Source of the DNA: Planctomycetota bacterium
Lineage (GTDB): Bacteria > Planctomycetota > Phycisphaerae > Phycisphaerales > Phycisphaeraceae
Reading direction: 5' to 3'
Assembly (NCBI GenBank): GCA_016350165.1
Contig: CP066225.1
Coordinates: 2,046,001 to 2,110,000 of the forward strand
Length of the DNA stretch: 64,000 bases
The position numbers and the translations under genes are program-made. Below are positions 9,531-19,731 of the stretch, one piece after another (the first letter of the stretch is position 1; every line of letters starts with the position of its first letter). The notes beneath the pieces were generated by a model. It had not been told where the DNA came from. It made no database searches and was given only the letters and a program-made list of their open reading frames with translations.

Positions 9531-12500
9531 ATGGGACGTTTTACCAAGCATAGCCGTGGAGTTACGCTCACGACTACTGCACTTATCACCGCGTGGTTCT
9601 GCATGGGCGGCTCTTCGTTCGCAGACACACTCGAGTGGAACAACGATGCCGCGGGCAATCACAACTGGTCTGACGAAGAAAACTGGAATACTGACGAAAC
9701 ACCTTCTACCGGTGACGTCATCCGCTTCGATACAACCCAGAACTCAACTTACAACGAGAGTTTCGTCGACGGCAACTTTGACATCGATAACCTCGTATTT
9801 GGGCCTGGCACCAATCTTGTTGACCTGACCGTCGGTTCAGGCAACACACTCACCATTGATAACATCTCCAACTCTTCTGACAACGCTCAGACGATCAAGG
9901 GAGAAAGCGGTGCAACGCTAAAAGCTGGCGACGACCTCGTCATCAACGGCGACATCATTTTCGACGCAGCCGATGGTGACCTCGACCTCGCTAACCACAC
10001 ACTTGATATCCGTAACACTTCAAGCCTCGTCGTAGATGTCGATAACCTCGACAATGTCAAAGACATTGAGCTCGGTAACGGTTCAAGCCTCTCACTCAAA
10101 GTCGGCGACGATTCAACCGTCACAGCAACTGAACTCGACATGAGTGACAACGCAACGCTCAAACTCGACGGCGACTACAGAATGCGTTTCTCCGGCGAAG
10201 TTGAAGTCGAAGAAAACAGCACATTCATTCTCGACAACGATGCTGAACTCGTACTCGACGGCCAGATCACCGAGGACGAAAGTACCGACATCGAAATGAC
10301 ATTCAAGTCAGAAAACGGTGCTCGCGGTACGGTTTACATCAACAACAGTAACAACAGCTATAACGGCGATGTCATCCTCGAAAACACCAAGCTCGTCATC
10401 GGCAACGATAACGTACTCGGCGACGTAGACGACAACGACCTCATCATCAGAGATGGCGGCGGCCTCGCAACCACTGGTGACAACGAACTAGAGAACGACG
10501 TCACTGTCGATTCAGGCGATGGCTCAGCAATGACCATGACCTATGACGACGACGGTGAACTCGAACTCTCAGGCGACGTTGCATTCGACGCTGACGGTGT
10601 CACACTCAACAACCGTTCACTCGACAACGACGAAGACGACAGCAATATCGAACAAAACGGCACCCTGATCCTTTCAGGCACGACTTCTGGCGGTGCTCTC
10701 ACAATCACCGGCAACGGTGTCACTCGCTTCGAAGCTGGCATGACTGCTGCCCACGCATCAACTGATGTCAACAGCGGCGTCCTCGTCAACGATCTTGATC
10801 ACGACGATGCACATGCCATCACTCAGAGCGGTACTGGCATGGTCGCTCTCACAGACAATAGCCTCGATGCAACCTCAGGTGCATATACATTAGATGCAAC
10901 TCACGGCCTCGCTTCTTCAAACAGTAAAGAAGCTGACGTCGATAATGTCATCACAAACGAAATCATCGTTGACCAAACTGCAAGCTTCTTCGGCGATGAC
11001 GCAATCACACTCTCCGGTGATGCAACCCTCGACGATGGTGCTGGCTCAACCGTTGAATTCGACGTTGTCAATGACATGAAAGTCATCATGAACGGCAACA
11101 TCGTCTACACCAACGCCAACGGCGAAATCATCAAGAAGGGTGAAGGCGAACTTCAGCTCAACAGCAGCACCGACGCAATCGTCGCTGACCTCACAGTCAA
11201 CGAAGGTGAACTCCAAATCGGTGGTGCAGGCCTCATCGGCGACATCGTCATCAAAGACGAAGACAAATACGATGCAACCCTCATCCTCGGTGCTAACGAA
11301 GGTGCAACCATCGGCGGCGCAGCCAACAGCATCACAATCAACAACGGTTCAGTCATCGACCTCGCTGCTGACAACCAAATCGTTAGCTCAGGCACAATCA
11401 ACCTCGAAGACACCGCTGGCACAATCAAGTTCATTAACGATGACGAAGTGGAACGCCACGTAACCTTCGAAGGTGACATTGACGCTAGCTCTGACCCAAT
11501 CAACAAAACTTTCGACATCGATGAAAACTCAAACGTCGTTCTCAGCGGCCAAATCATCGACACCAACTACCTCGCTTCTGCCGATCCGAATAAGAAGATC
11601 GAAGACTTCAACGTCATCAACTTCACCAAGACCGGCCAAGGCACACTCACCATCGGCAACGACACAACCGTCTACGGCGGTAACCTCTCCGTCAACGCTG
11701 GTGAACTCTACCTCAACGGCCAAGGCATGGAAGGCGACGTCAACGTTTCAAGCGGCGCAACCTTCGGTGGTATCGGCCTTGTCGACGGTAACCTCACCCT
11801 CAACGGTGGTTTGCACGATCCAGGTTCTGCAGAAGACCAAATCGGCACACAGAGAATCGACGGTAACTACAACGCAAGTAATTCACTCATCGAAATCGAC
11901 CTCGATTCAGATACTGATCAGCACGACAAAATCGAAGTCATCGGCGGCGACGACCATACCACCAATATCTCTGGTGCAAGAATCTACGTTGACGTTCTCG
12001 GCGATGGCACACTCGAAGATGGCGACGAATACACCATCATCAAAGCTGCTGACGAAGACGAATTCGAAGCGGGCGGCGTCACTTTCGACGACAACCTCTA
12101 CTTCGTAACATTCACTGGCGAAGTCGACGACGACGAGTACAAGATCATTGTTAACGCTCAGTACGACTACGAAGGTACCGCACAAGGCGACAACACTTCT
12201 TCACTCGCCAACTCTGTCAATGAATGGTTCACTGACGACGTCGACGGCGATCGTAAGGAAGTCATCGACACACTCAACATCTCTTCAAGCCAGAAGATCT
12301 TCAACGACGAAATCAAGAAGCTCAGCCCTGCTCCGCTCGCACTCAGTGCTAGCACCGCTTTCGAATCTATCTCAAGCCAATCAAACCACGTCGCTGGACG
12401 TATGGCCGGCTTGCGTACAGGTACCGGTGCTTTCATTCACCAAACTGCAAGCAACTCAAACATCTCAGACTTCGCTGACGACCCTGACACACTCGCCCTC

Positions 12501-13373
12501 GCGATCGACACTCCAACCGAAATCGCTGACTGGTTCAACCAGAAGGACTATGCTGTCTGGGGTAATATCAACGGCGTCTACTCAAACCAAGACACTACTC
12601 AGGATCGTCTCGGCTACCAAGGCTACACCGCTAACGTCATCCTCGGTGCTGACACCAAGGTGAACGAAAACCTCATCCTCGGTGTACTAGGCTCCTTCGG
12701 CCAATCCAAAGTCGACTTCAACGATGATATCGCTCAAACTGATATCACTTCAATTCGTTCTGGTGTCTATGGCTCATACTACCTCACTCCAAACATCTAC
12801 TTCGACTCCATCGCTTCACTCGGTTACAACTGGAATGAATCCACACGTAACATCGAAATCGGCGACGTCGATTCTGAAGCTGATTCCGAATTCACTTCAT
12901 TCGATGCCTCTCTCTACACTGGCGTTGGCTACGAAATGAAACTCGGCTCATTCTCCTTCGTTCCAAATGCTTGGATTCAATACACATACTACAGCCAGGA
13001 AGAAATCACCGAAGAAGGCGCCGGTAACATCGGCACCAACATCGATGAATACAACACCAACTCACTACGCACACAAATCGGTGCCAAGTTCACCCGCTTC
13101 ATGGAATACAAAGGCCGACCATTCGTTCCTGAGTTCTCCATCGGTTGGGCTCACGAATGGCTCGAACCATACGACATGGACGCGACATTCATCGGCGACG
13201 ATACCCCATTCACTTACAACCCAGGCATCACCAACGAAGATGCTTACCTACTCGGTCTCGGCGTAACCACACTCCTCAACGAACGTACTTCATTCTTCAC
13301 CAAGTATGATGGCGAATTCGGCGACGACGGTTCCGTACACGGCCTCACTCTCGGTCTCAAGGTTAAATTCTAA
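9531..13373 (+). CDS. Autotransporter (type V secretion) with a large acidic passenger
   Basis: 1280 residues. The signal peptide ends near SSFA-DT (about residue 31). A passenger of roughly 960 residues follows, very rich in Asp, Asn, Gly and Thr, with repeated strands such as GTLTIGNDTTVYGGNLSVNAG typical of autotransporter-associated beta-helix repeats. The last 280 residues or so look like an autotransporter beta barrel: alternating aromatic strands, SFGQSKVDFND, and a C-terminal LKVKF ending in Phe, the outer-membrane assembly signal. The protein should cross the outer membrane and stay exposed or be released. GGGAG lies before the ATG. Leucine is almost always CTC here. The passenger shows no enzyme motif. 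Confidence 0.93.
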   Translation: MGRFTKHSRGVTLTTTALITAWFCMGGSSFADTLEWNNDAAGNHNWSDEENWNTDETPSTGDVIRFDTTQNSTYNESFVDGNFDIDNLVFGPGTNLVDLTVGSGNTLTIDNISNSSDNAQTIKGESGATLKAGDDLVINGDIIFDAADGDLDLANHTLDIRNTSSLVVDVDNLDNVKDIELGNGSSLSLKVGDDSTVTATELDMSDNATLKLDGDYRMRFSGEVEVEENSTFILDNDAELVLDGQITEDESTDIEMTFKSENGARGTVYINNSNNSYNGDVILENTKLVIGNDNVLGDVDDNDLIIRDGGGLATTGDNELENDVTVDSGDGSAMTMTYDDDGELELSGDVAFDADGVTLNNRSLDNDEDDSNIEQNGTLILSGTTSGGALTITGNGVTRFEAGMTAAHASTDVNSGVLVNDLDHDDAHAITQSGTGMVALTDNSLDATSGAYTLDATHGLASSNSKEADVDNVITNEIIVDQTASFFGDDAITLSGDATLDDGAGSTVEFDVVNDMKVIMNGNIVYTNANGEIIKKGEGELQLNSSTDAIVADLTVNEGELQIGGAGLIGDIVIKDEDKYDATLILGANEGATIGGAANSITINNGSVIDLAADNQIVSSGTINLEDTAGTIKFINDDEVERHVTFEGDIDASSDPINKTFDIDENSNVVLSGQIIDTNYLASADPNKKIEDFNVINFTKTGQGTLTIGNDTTVYGGNLSVNAGELYLNGQGMEGDVNVSSGATFGGIGLVDGNLTLNGGLHDPGSAEDQIGTQRIDGNYNASNSLIEIDLDSDTDQHDKIEVIGGDDHTTNISGARIYVDVLGDGTLEDGDEYTIIKAADEDEFEAGGVTFDDNLYFVTFTGEVDDDEYKIIVNAQYDYEGTAQGDNTSSLANSVNEWFTDDVDGDRKEVIDTLNISSSQKIFNDEIKKLSPAPLALSASTAFESISSQSNHVAGRMAGLRTGTGAFIHQTASNSNISDFADDPDTLALAIDTPTEIADWFNQKDYAVWGNINGVYSNQDTTQDRLGYQGYTANVILGADTKVNENLILGVLGSFGQSKVDFNDDIAQTDITSIRSGVYGSYYLTPNIYFDSIASLGYNWNESTRNIEIGDVDSEADSEFTSFDASLYTGVGYEMKLGSFSFVPNAWIQYTYYSQEEITEEGAGNIGTNIDEYNTNSLRTQIGAKFTRFMEYKGRPFVPEFSIGWAHEWLEPYDMDATFIGDDTPFTYNPGITNEDAYLLGLGVTTLLNERTSFFTKYDGEFGDDGSVHGLTLGLKVKF

Positions 13374-13395
13374 ACCTCACCGACTCCCTGTTTAC

Positions 13396-13428
13396 AAAAG
13401 GCTGGCCTCTTACAGGTCAGCCTTTTTT
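13396..13428 (+). terminator. Terminator after the autotransporter
   Basis: A 9-bp stem AAAAGGCTG / CAGCCTTTT is followed by a T run, 23 bases after the stop. Confidence 0.88.
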
Positions 13429-13511
13429 CATGCGCACTCACTCATGCCACATCTGTCTAATCAACCACTACACCTCAAGACTTTTCACACCAAAATCCGA
13501 TAAATAACCTT

Positions 13512-14165
13512 ATGAATGCTAACAATCGACATGTCGCAATCCTCAGCTCCGGTGGTATACGCTCTCTCATCGCAACCGCTGCTACTCTCAACGAAGCTCC
13601 ACGCACGCGCGCTACTCTTCTATACATCAACGATGGACGCGAAAACATCGTACAACGATCCAACCACTTACGACTTCAAGCCGACCACTATCGCATCGCA
13701 CGCACACTCGACCTCGATCTCACACACATCTACAACCACGGCTACGGCCGCAATCCCGATGGCTCCCCACTTGGCTCCATCGCCGCGCCACAAATCCTCC
13801 TCGCTGCAATCTCTCAAGCTCGTTTCCTTCAAGCCGAATCTCTCATTTGGCCAATCTCCTTTGACCTCGACCATCGGAAAATTGCGACAGCCACAGAACA
13901 AATCCAACTCATCCAACACCTCGCCTCACTCGATTCACCCACCAACCCCATCATCCGCACACCTCTTCTCGAACTCTCAGATAAGCAAATCATCGAGCTA
14001 GGCACGCAACTCGAAGTCCCCTTCCATAACGCATGGTCATGCCTCACCATCAACCCAAAACCTTGCCGCGCATGCCCTGCCTGCTTACGACGCAAACAAG
14101 CTTTCCGCGCTGCCTCAACCGTCGACCCAACTTTCAACCCACCTTCTCAATCACTCGTTAAATAA
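13512..14165 (+). CDS. QueC-like PP-loop protein with altered ATP motif
   Basis: 217 residues. The N-terminal SSGGIRSLIATAA aligns with the SGGxDS PP-loop of 7-cyano-7-deazaguanine synthase, but the conserved Asp is Arg here. The C-terminus has the four-cysteine zinc motif of QueC (WSCLTINPKPCRACPACLRRKQAF, residues about 177-200), and TPLLELSDKQIIELG before it also matches QueC. The family converts CDG to preQ0 for queuosine or related modifications. The altered PP-loop makes a catalytically changed paralogue plausible. No other que genes are nearby. Confidence 0.75.
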   Translation: MNANNRHVAILSSGGIRSLIATAATLNEAPRTRATLLYINDGRENIVQRSNHLRLQADHYRIARTLDLDLTHIYNHGYGRNPDGSPLGSIAAPQILLAAISQARFLQAESLIWPISFDLDHRKIATATEQIQLIQHLASLDSPTNPIIRTPLLELSDKQIIELGTQLEVPFHNAWSCLTINPKPCRACPACLRRKQAFRAASTVDPTFNPPSQSLVK

Positions 14166-14191
14166 CTCACAAACAAACACCCCCAAAAAAC

Positions 14192-14221
14192 AAAGCAAGC
14201 CCCTTTTCAGGAGCCTGCTTT
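14192..14221. terminator. Bidirectional terminator
   Basis: AAAGCAAGC pairs with GCCTGCTTT (one wobble), between the convergent QueC-like gene and the Cache chemoreceptor. Confidence 0.7.
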
Positions 14222-14263
14222 TATTCTGTGAATAGACTATTTCATCTATCTTATTATTAGACT

Positions 14264-15985
14264 TTAAGCGACCTCTTCCAATTTAAATCGACTCACTAAA
14301 CTCTGCAAATGCTCTGCCTTTTCAGACAAAACCGTCGCCGCCTGTGATGCCTGTTGAGCACCCTCACTCGCCTGCTCAACCATCGTACTGATCTGTGTCA
14401 CATTCACAGTCGCTTGTTCACACGCACTCGCCTGCTCCTGAGCCGAAGCCGTCAGACGACTAATCATCCCCACCACATCATCTGATTTACTCACAATCAT
14501 CTTCAACTGATCGCCAGCTTCCTCAGCCTTCGTAACACCATGACCAACCTGCTCTGTACCATCTTCCATACGAGTAACAGCTTCGCGAGTTTCCTCTTGG
14601 ATCAATGCAATCGATCCGCCAATCTCATCCGTCGCCTTTGTCGTACGGTCCGCAAGCTTCCTCACTTCATCAGCAACAACTGCAAACCCACGACCATGTT
14701 CACCCGCACGCGCCGCTTCAATCGCTGCATTCAATGCTAGCAAATTCGTTTGATCAGCAATGTCATTAATCACATTAATTACTTCACCAATCTCTTCACC
14801 ACGCTTACCAAGCTCACCAATCGCGCCCGCTGTATCCATCACCGATTGCTGAATGCCGCGCATCTCACCAATCGTTACATTCACCATATCACCACCAGTC
14901 CCCGCAACTTCACCAGCCTCATTTGCTGTCGATGATGCGCTATTCATTTGACTTGATGATTCTTCCGCACTCGCAGCCATCTCCGTCACAGCACTACTAA
15001 CTTCTGCAACCTGTGACCGCTGTTCCTGCATACCCACCGCCATCTCCTCACTTGATGCCGCAATCTGTGTCGCCGCCCCAGCAACCTCACTCGTTGAACG
15101 TTTCACATCCAGAATAATATCATGCGTCTTCTGAATAAATTCATTCATACAACCAGCCAATTCACCTAACTCATCATTTGAGGTATCATCCAAACGCTTC
15201 GTCAGATCACCCTCACCCTGTGCAATGTCACGACAACGAACAATCATCTCATTCACGGGACCAAGCAGCGTCTTCTTCACAATCCACCAAGCCAATGGCA
15301 AAACAACCACCAACAAATAACCACCAATAATTACACCCCCCAACATCAAATTCGAACTCTGCTCTTCATTCAAAGCACCCTGCAAAAACGCAGCTTCCTT
15401 CGCTACATCATCCGTATATACACCCGCGCCAATCACCAGATCCGTACCCGGTATCAGCTTCGCATAACTTAGCTTCGGATACACACCCGTCTCACCATTC
15501 TTTGGCCACATATACTCAACATAACCACCACCCTCTTTTGCTTTCGCGTTCAAATCATTAACGAAGTAGACACCATTCTCATCCTTCACTTCCCTCATTG
15601 ACGTGCCTTCCGTCTCCGGCTTAATCGGCAACGCAACATTAATGCTGTCCATGTCATTCACAAAGAAGTAACCCGTCTTCGTCTTTTCCGTCTCCGTATT
15701 AGAAAACAGATTGTCACGCAATGTCTTCGAAACATACGCGCGCTTCGCTACTTCCCCCTCAATACCTGCCAATGCCTCACCCATCAAATGCGACTGCGTA
15801 TCCACTGCCGCCTTTAATCGCATCCGATGACCTGCCATCATCTGATCTTCAACCGTTTGCATCGCAAACGCAATCATCCCCATTTCACTTTTCAGCGCAA
15901 CCCCTGCCACGACCACACCCAAACCTGATACCACCAAAATCAATAATCCAATGCGCTTGCCAATATTAAAACGAAAATTCTTCAT
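14264..15985 (-). CDS. Methyl-accepting chemotaxis protein with a single Cache sensor
   Basis: 573 residues from the ATG at 15985, chosen for GGAG 5 nt upstream; an in-frame ATG at 16009 has no such site. The first membrane helix is near residues 10-30. The periplasmic sCache-like domain contains [35 protein letters not shown] and the typical [12 protein letters not shown] before the second helix. HAMP and a full signalling domain follow ([20 protein letters not shown]). Such domains bind small organic acids or amines. The signalling core is nearly identical in protein to the other two receptors, which helps in comparing codon choice across the window. Confidence 0.92.
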   Translation of the reverse strand: MKNFRFNIGKRIGLLILVVSGLGVVVAGVALKSEMGMIAFAMQTVEDQMMAGHRMRLKAAVDTQSHLMGEALAGIEGEVAKRAYVSKTLRDNLFSNTETEKTKTGYFFVNDMDSINVALPIKPETEGTSMREVKDENGVYFVNDLNAKAKEGGGYVEYMWPKNGETGVYPKLSYAKLIPGTDLVIGAGVYTDDVAKEAAFLQGALNEEQSSNLMLGGVIIGGYLLVVVLPLAWWIVKKTLLGPVNEMIVRCRDIAQGEGDLTKRLDDTSNDELGELAGCMNEFIQKTHDIILDVKRSTSEVAGAATQIAASSEEMAVGMQEQRSQVAEVSSAVTEMAASAEESSSQMNSASSTANEAGEVAGTGGDMVNVTIGEMRGIQQSVMDTAGAIGELGKRGEEIGEVINVINDIADQTNLLALNAAIEAARAGEHGRGFAVVADEVRKLADRTTKATDEIGGSIALIQEETREAVTRMEDGTEQVGHGVTKAEEAGDQLKMIVSKSDDVVGMISRLTASAQEQASACEQATVNVTQISTMVEQASEGAQQASQAATVLSEKAEHLQSLVSRFKLEEVA

Positions 15986-16803
15986 CACAACTCCTAATTC
16001 ATAGCGCAAATTGCCTATTCATGCCGCCCGTCATACAACCTCAATCATCAGCAGCTTGATGTCACGCGCAAAACAATCGCGCCTGACTCCCTTAAGCAAT
16101 TAGCCCTGGAAACTATGCCTAAAAATATGAAACACACTCTCAACACAAGCGCTGCGACATAAACACACATGCACCATAAGCATCAATGCATTTGCATTTA
16201 CCCATAGACCTAAACCTTAAACGTCAGAACTTGCCCGCTTATGATTTGCCCACTGATATCCCGTACCCATCCCCCTCTTTCAATAATGCCTATCTTATGA
16301 TTAGACATCATTACTCATATACCAGCCGTTGCCCTGGCTGATTTCCACAACACAGCATATACCCACTCTCTAACTCATTAATAGACATTAGAGAATTGAT
16401 AATTGATTCTGAATTCAAAATCGGAATTCCACCTACAACACTTAACCCCTGTCGCATCAATTACACCACCAAAAATTCCTCTTTCTCTACTCATTTCAGT
16501 TTATCCCGAGATATTTTTTCACCACTCAGGCATAACCCTACACTGGAATCAAGACTTCCAGATTTATCTTCGATTACAACTAACTATTGATTAGATGTAA
16601 CCGTATACATATCACTCATAACACACCCTCGTCCCATAAAAATCAACTCTGCCCCATAATCATCAAGTACCAACCCACTTCTATTACCACAATAGACGCG
16701 ATCACTTCACAACCTCATAAAACAATTCCGTTATGCGCATTAAAAATGCCAGCGACCCTTTCAGATCACTGGCATACACAATCTTGTAACCTATTGTCTA
16801 TAT
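15986..16803. other. Long intergenic region
   Basis: 818 bases between two leftward genes. It contains the terminator of the 16804 gene (16746-16775), a 15-bp palindromic element at 16580-16594, and just upstream of the chemoreceptor a hairpin with paired GTCA...TGAC and CGCG...CGCG near 16050-16080. No credible gene; the open frames here have biased composition only. Confidence 0.4.
16746..16775 (-). terminator. Terminator of the sigma-factor operon
   Basis: ATGCCAG / CTGGCAT stem followed on the minus strand by TTTTT, downstream of the gene ending at 16804. Confidence 0.75.
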
Positions 16804-17778
16804 CTATTCTTTTTCTTCCACCTTCTCAACATCAACCTTTGGCTTCCCCCGACCTTCATTCTTCTTCTCCATCATCTCACGACCTGGCAGAATCAGTTCA
16901 CGCATCACATCGCCCGCCTCAGGCTGGCTCAGTGCATTCAACTGCTTCGCAATCGTCCCATCTTTATCCAGCATACGATCCGCCAAACGGCTACGCATTT
17001 TATCCAACTTCAATTGCATCTGATCAATCTGCATCTGCGTCAATTCATTACGAATATCAAACAAATCCGTCAGCACCAACTTCAGTTCTTCCGACGTCGA
17101 TGACGCTAACGCTTCATCACCCGCGCTCAATGCTTCACGATACTCCACCGCCAAACGCTTCGATTGCCCAATAAGTGCAATCTCATTGACACGCAATTCA
17201 AACATCTCAGGATCATACTGCTTCAACTTCAAGAACCAGCCCAATCGCGGGAACCTCTGATGCAACAACTGTGCCACCTCACGAGGATTCGTCTTGTACT
17301 GTTCCTCCAACTCCACACCTACCGGCGGATCAATGATCTTCAAGATACGAATCGCTTCCTGCGTATCTGCCAAACTCAGTTCAGGGCGCAACCGCCCAAA
17401 CATCCGATCACGTTCCTTTCCACCCGGCCCACGATCCTCATCACGCATCTCACCCCGACCACGCCCTTCACCACGCATCCGTCCTTCACCACCACGACGT
17501 TCCCCCGGCTTCGGACCCAGAAGCTCATCACTTGCGCTCGACTCATCATTCATCGCCAGCGTCAGTGTTTTCACCTTCTCAACTTCATCCAAAATCATCT
17601 GCTGCGGACTCATCGCCTCACGTGTCATGCGCCTGTCATGTTTCGCCGGACGCTCTTCGCCTCGCGGCTCAGCATTCAACACGCCACCGACCAACACAGC
17701 ACCAGCGATTGCAGCCACGCCCACACCCAATGCGGTCGCTCCAATCTTATTCTTCAAACTGTTCTTTAATGTCTTCAT
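16804..17778 (-). CDS. Exported Arg/Glu-rich protein in a sigma/anti-sigma operon
   Basis: 324 residues, not recognised as a named family. A hydrophobic helix at about 13-34 (ATALGVGVAAIAGAVLVGGV) serves as signal peptide or anchor. A charged, low-complexity stretch rich in Arg, Glu and Gly follows (about 90-125), then long amphipathic helices (about 190-290) with ELTQMQIDQMQLKLDK. Helical exported proteins downstream of ECF sigma genes are often envelope-stress or metal-sensing proteins of the CpxP/Spy/ZraP kind; that is only an analogy. It is the third gene of the apparent operon starting with the sigma factor at 19378. Confidence 0.65.
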   Translation of the reverse strand: MKTLKNSLKNKIGATALGVGVAAIAGAVLVGGVLNAEPRGEERPAKHDRRMTREAMSPQQMILDEVEKVKTLTLAMNDESSASDELLGPKPGERRGGEGRMRGEGRGRGEMRDEDRGPGGKERDRMFGRLRPELSLADTQEAIRILKIIDPPVGVELEEQYKTNPREVAQLLHQRFPRLGWFLKLKQYDPEMFELRVNEIALIGQSKRLAVEYREALSAGDEALASSTSEELKLVLTDLFDIRNELTQMQIDQMQLKLDKMRSRLADRMLDKDGTIAKQLNALSQPEAGDVMRELILPGREMMEKKNEGRGKPKVDVEKVEEKE

Positions 17779-17868
17779 GATCAGTTGAACCTTTTTTCTT
17801 CACCCAACGCAGCTTACACAACCACTTCAATACCAGCCACTCAATTCCCCCACCTCACATTCATTCAA

Positions 17869-18573
17869 TCAAAAATAAAACGCGTCCTCATTCATCAGTT
17901 CCTGTAACTGATAATCCATCACTGCCAACTCAACCACATCTTCCTCATTAGTCGCAGTCTGACTGTCTTCAACAACCCCCATACGCAACGCCAGCAAATC
18001 CAGCTGCGTATCAACGTTGTCATAATAATCCGTGTCATCAACACCATTCACCGCAAAATCCACCGGCTCAGACAACGCTGCCACCGCAGCCAACCGCTGA
18101 TCAATCTGCTCCATCTTCGCAGCCAACTGATCCGCAGTCATAATCTGCACACCTTGATTTTCACCCGGCTGATCTGTCGGTTTCACAACAATCGGCCCAG
18201 TTGAGCGCGGCGTGTGTTTAATCGTACCTGCAAGATGCAAACCGAGTACACCGATCGCGGCAAGTGCGAGCATCGCTGCAACAGCGCGAATGTATGCGGG
18301 GTTGATTCTGTGCAGTGAGCGGAGTTTTTGCTGCTCGAAGGCGGGCATGGTTTTGCCGATAATTTGGTCGGCAAGATAATTGGGCACTTCCACCTGTCCA
18401 AGTGCTTCGTCCAACAGTCCTTCCAGTTCTTCGTCGGCATGTAAGTTGTATTCTGACAATGACATAGATTCCTCGCCGTCATCGTAGAGATACTCACCGA
18501 GATTCTCTGGTTGCATCTGATCCTTCTCTGGATCTGGCTGCTGCTCAGGATGTTGATTCTGTTCAATATTCAT
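17869..18573 (-). CDS. Probable membrane-bound anti-sigma factor
   Basis: 234 residues from the ATG at 18573, which has GAAGAA just upstream; in-frame starts at 18591 (ATG) and 18654 (TTG) are alternatives. An acidic N-terminal cytoplasmic part is followed by one membrane helix at about 95-115 (YIRAVAAMLALAAIGVLGLHLAG) and an extracytoplasmic tail. The size, topology and position directly after an ECF sigma gene suggest the anti-sigma role; no ZAS zinc motif is visible. The base-composition flip of the window falls inside this gene near 18,200: codons 5' of it (right side) end often in C, those 3' of it (left side) in G or T. Confidence 0.6.
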   Translation of the reverse strand: MNIEQNQHPEQQPDPEKDQMQPENLGEYLYDDGEESMSLSEYNLHADEELEGLLDEALGQVEVPNYLADQIIGKTMPAFEQQKLRSLHRINPAYIRAVAAMLALAAIGVLGLHLAGTIKHTPRSTGPIVVKPTDQPGENQGVQIMTADQLAAKMEQIDQRLAAVAALSEPVDFAVNGVDDTDYYDNVDTQLDLLALRMGVVEDSQTATNEEDVVELAVMDYQLQELMNEDAFYF

Positions 18574-18709
18574 CAGTTCTTCTTTTCTCATCGGTGTTCG
18601 CCGATGTTGTATCGACTCGTTTTGAGTCGATTTTGCCTCGGGTTGCGGAATCAATTGCTTCCCTTGGCTCCCTTAACCTATTGCGTTTCAATCCTTTACG
18701 ATTCATGGT

Positions 18710-19378
18710 TTAAGGTGATGATTCGGGATTCTCCATGATCTCCCGGAGTTTTTTCAATGCGCGGTGCGATCTTGCGAGTACGGTTCCGATGGGTCTCTCC
18801 TGCATTTCCGCGATCTGTGCGAAGCTAAGTCCTGCAATGTGGCGGAGATGCACGATTTCTTTGTCTGCGTCTTTGAGTTTTTCGACGGCCTTTTTGAGTC
18901 GCTCAATCTGCTCGTCACGGATCATTTTGTCAGCAGGCGAATGTGACTTAACTGGTTTGAGGTTAATGAGTTGCGATTCGTCGCCAGCCCATCCTGGGGT
19001 TGAGTTGTCACCTTCATCTTTGCGAGCGCTCGCGGCGGGTGACATGTCAGTTGGACGTGCTTGGCGTTTTCTGCGTCGCATTTCATCGCGTAAGCGGTTC
19101 ATTGCGATACGGAAGAGCCAGGATTCAAAGCGGCCGCGTTCATCGTAACCTTTATTGTCAAGGAACTTCTGAGCAACGGTGACGAAGGTGTCTTGGGCAA
19201 TTTCTTCCGCTAACTCTTTGTCAGCACATTGCTTGAGAATCAAGCCGAACACACGTGGTGTGTACCGACGCACAAGCGAAGCCCACGCTGACCCATTACC
19301 ATCGGCGGCCTGCCGAAGCATGAGATCCAGTGCATGGTCATCGGCAGGTGATTGCGACGTTTGCTCGACCATTTTCAT
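18710..19378 (-). CDS. ECF RNA polymerase sigma factor
   Basis: 222 residues. Region 2 runs at about 30-100 (ELAEEIAQDTFVTVAQKF, then FESWLFRIAMNRLRDEMRRRKR). A charged linker follows, and region 4 is at about 165-215 (IVHLRHIAGLSFAQIAEMQERPIGTVLARSHRALKKLRE), whose helix-turn-helix recognises the -35 element. The first ATG has GAGG only one base away; the ATG at 19372 gives better spacing and may be the true start. It probably heads an operon with the membrane partner and exported protein downstream. Confidence 0.93.
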   Translation of the reverse strand: MKMVEQTSQSPADDHALDLMLRQAADGNGSAWASLVRRYTPRVFGLILKQCADKELAEEIAQDTFVTVAQKFLDNKGYDERGRFESWLFRIAMNRLRDEMRRRKRQARPTDMSPAASARKDEGDNSTPGWAGDESQLINLKPVKSHSPADKMIRDEQIERLKKAVEKLKDADKEIVHLRHIAGLSFAQIAEMQERPIGTVLARSHRALKKLREIMENPESSP

Positions 19379-19492
19379 TCCTCAGGTAAAACGTCTCTGA
19401 AAATACGTTATTGCAGAGACTTGTATCATTTTCGTTGTTCTTGGAGAAAAGGGAAGTAAAGCGGTTGGATTCCGCTGAACCTAGGGATGTTT

Positions 19493-19731
19493 GGCGCGCA
19501 CAAAAGCGGCTCAAATCTCGCCCATAGAGGCTTTAAACGCTTGTTTTATAAGGACTAACGAAACTTTTATCGCACAAAAGCGGTTTGGTCCAATTTGACG
19601 GGTTTTTGGATATTAACTTGAAGAAATGGACCAATTTGGCAGCGTTTTGGACTGAAACGAGTTAGTTTTTACGTGTTCGGTTGGGTTCGTGCGCGTGAAG
19701 AAGCAGGGATTAGAGCGCTTTTGTGCGCGCC
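19493..19731. repeat. Inverted repeat with GCGCACAAAA core, locus A
   Basis: GGCGCGCACAAAAGCG at 19493-19508 and its exact complement at 19716-19731 enclose about 207 bases. A third, slightly different copy CGCACAAAAGCGG is at 19571-19583. The same core recurs only around 48.6 kb in this window. Confidence 0.85.

Noticed and set aside
11153-12663. Many open frames antisense or out of frame within the autotransporter
   Set aside because: They arise from its repetitive, C-ended codons; the + frame alone encodes recognisable domains.
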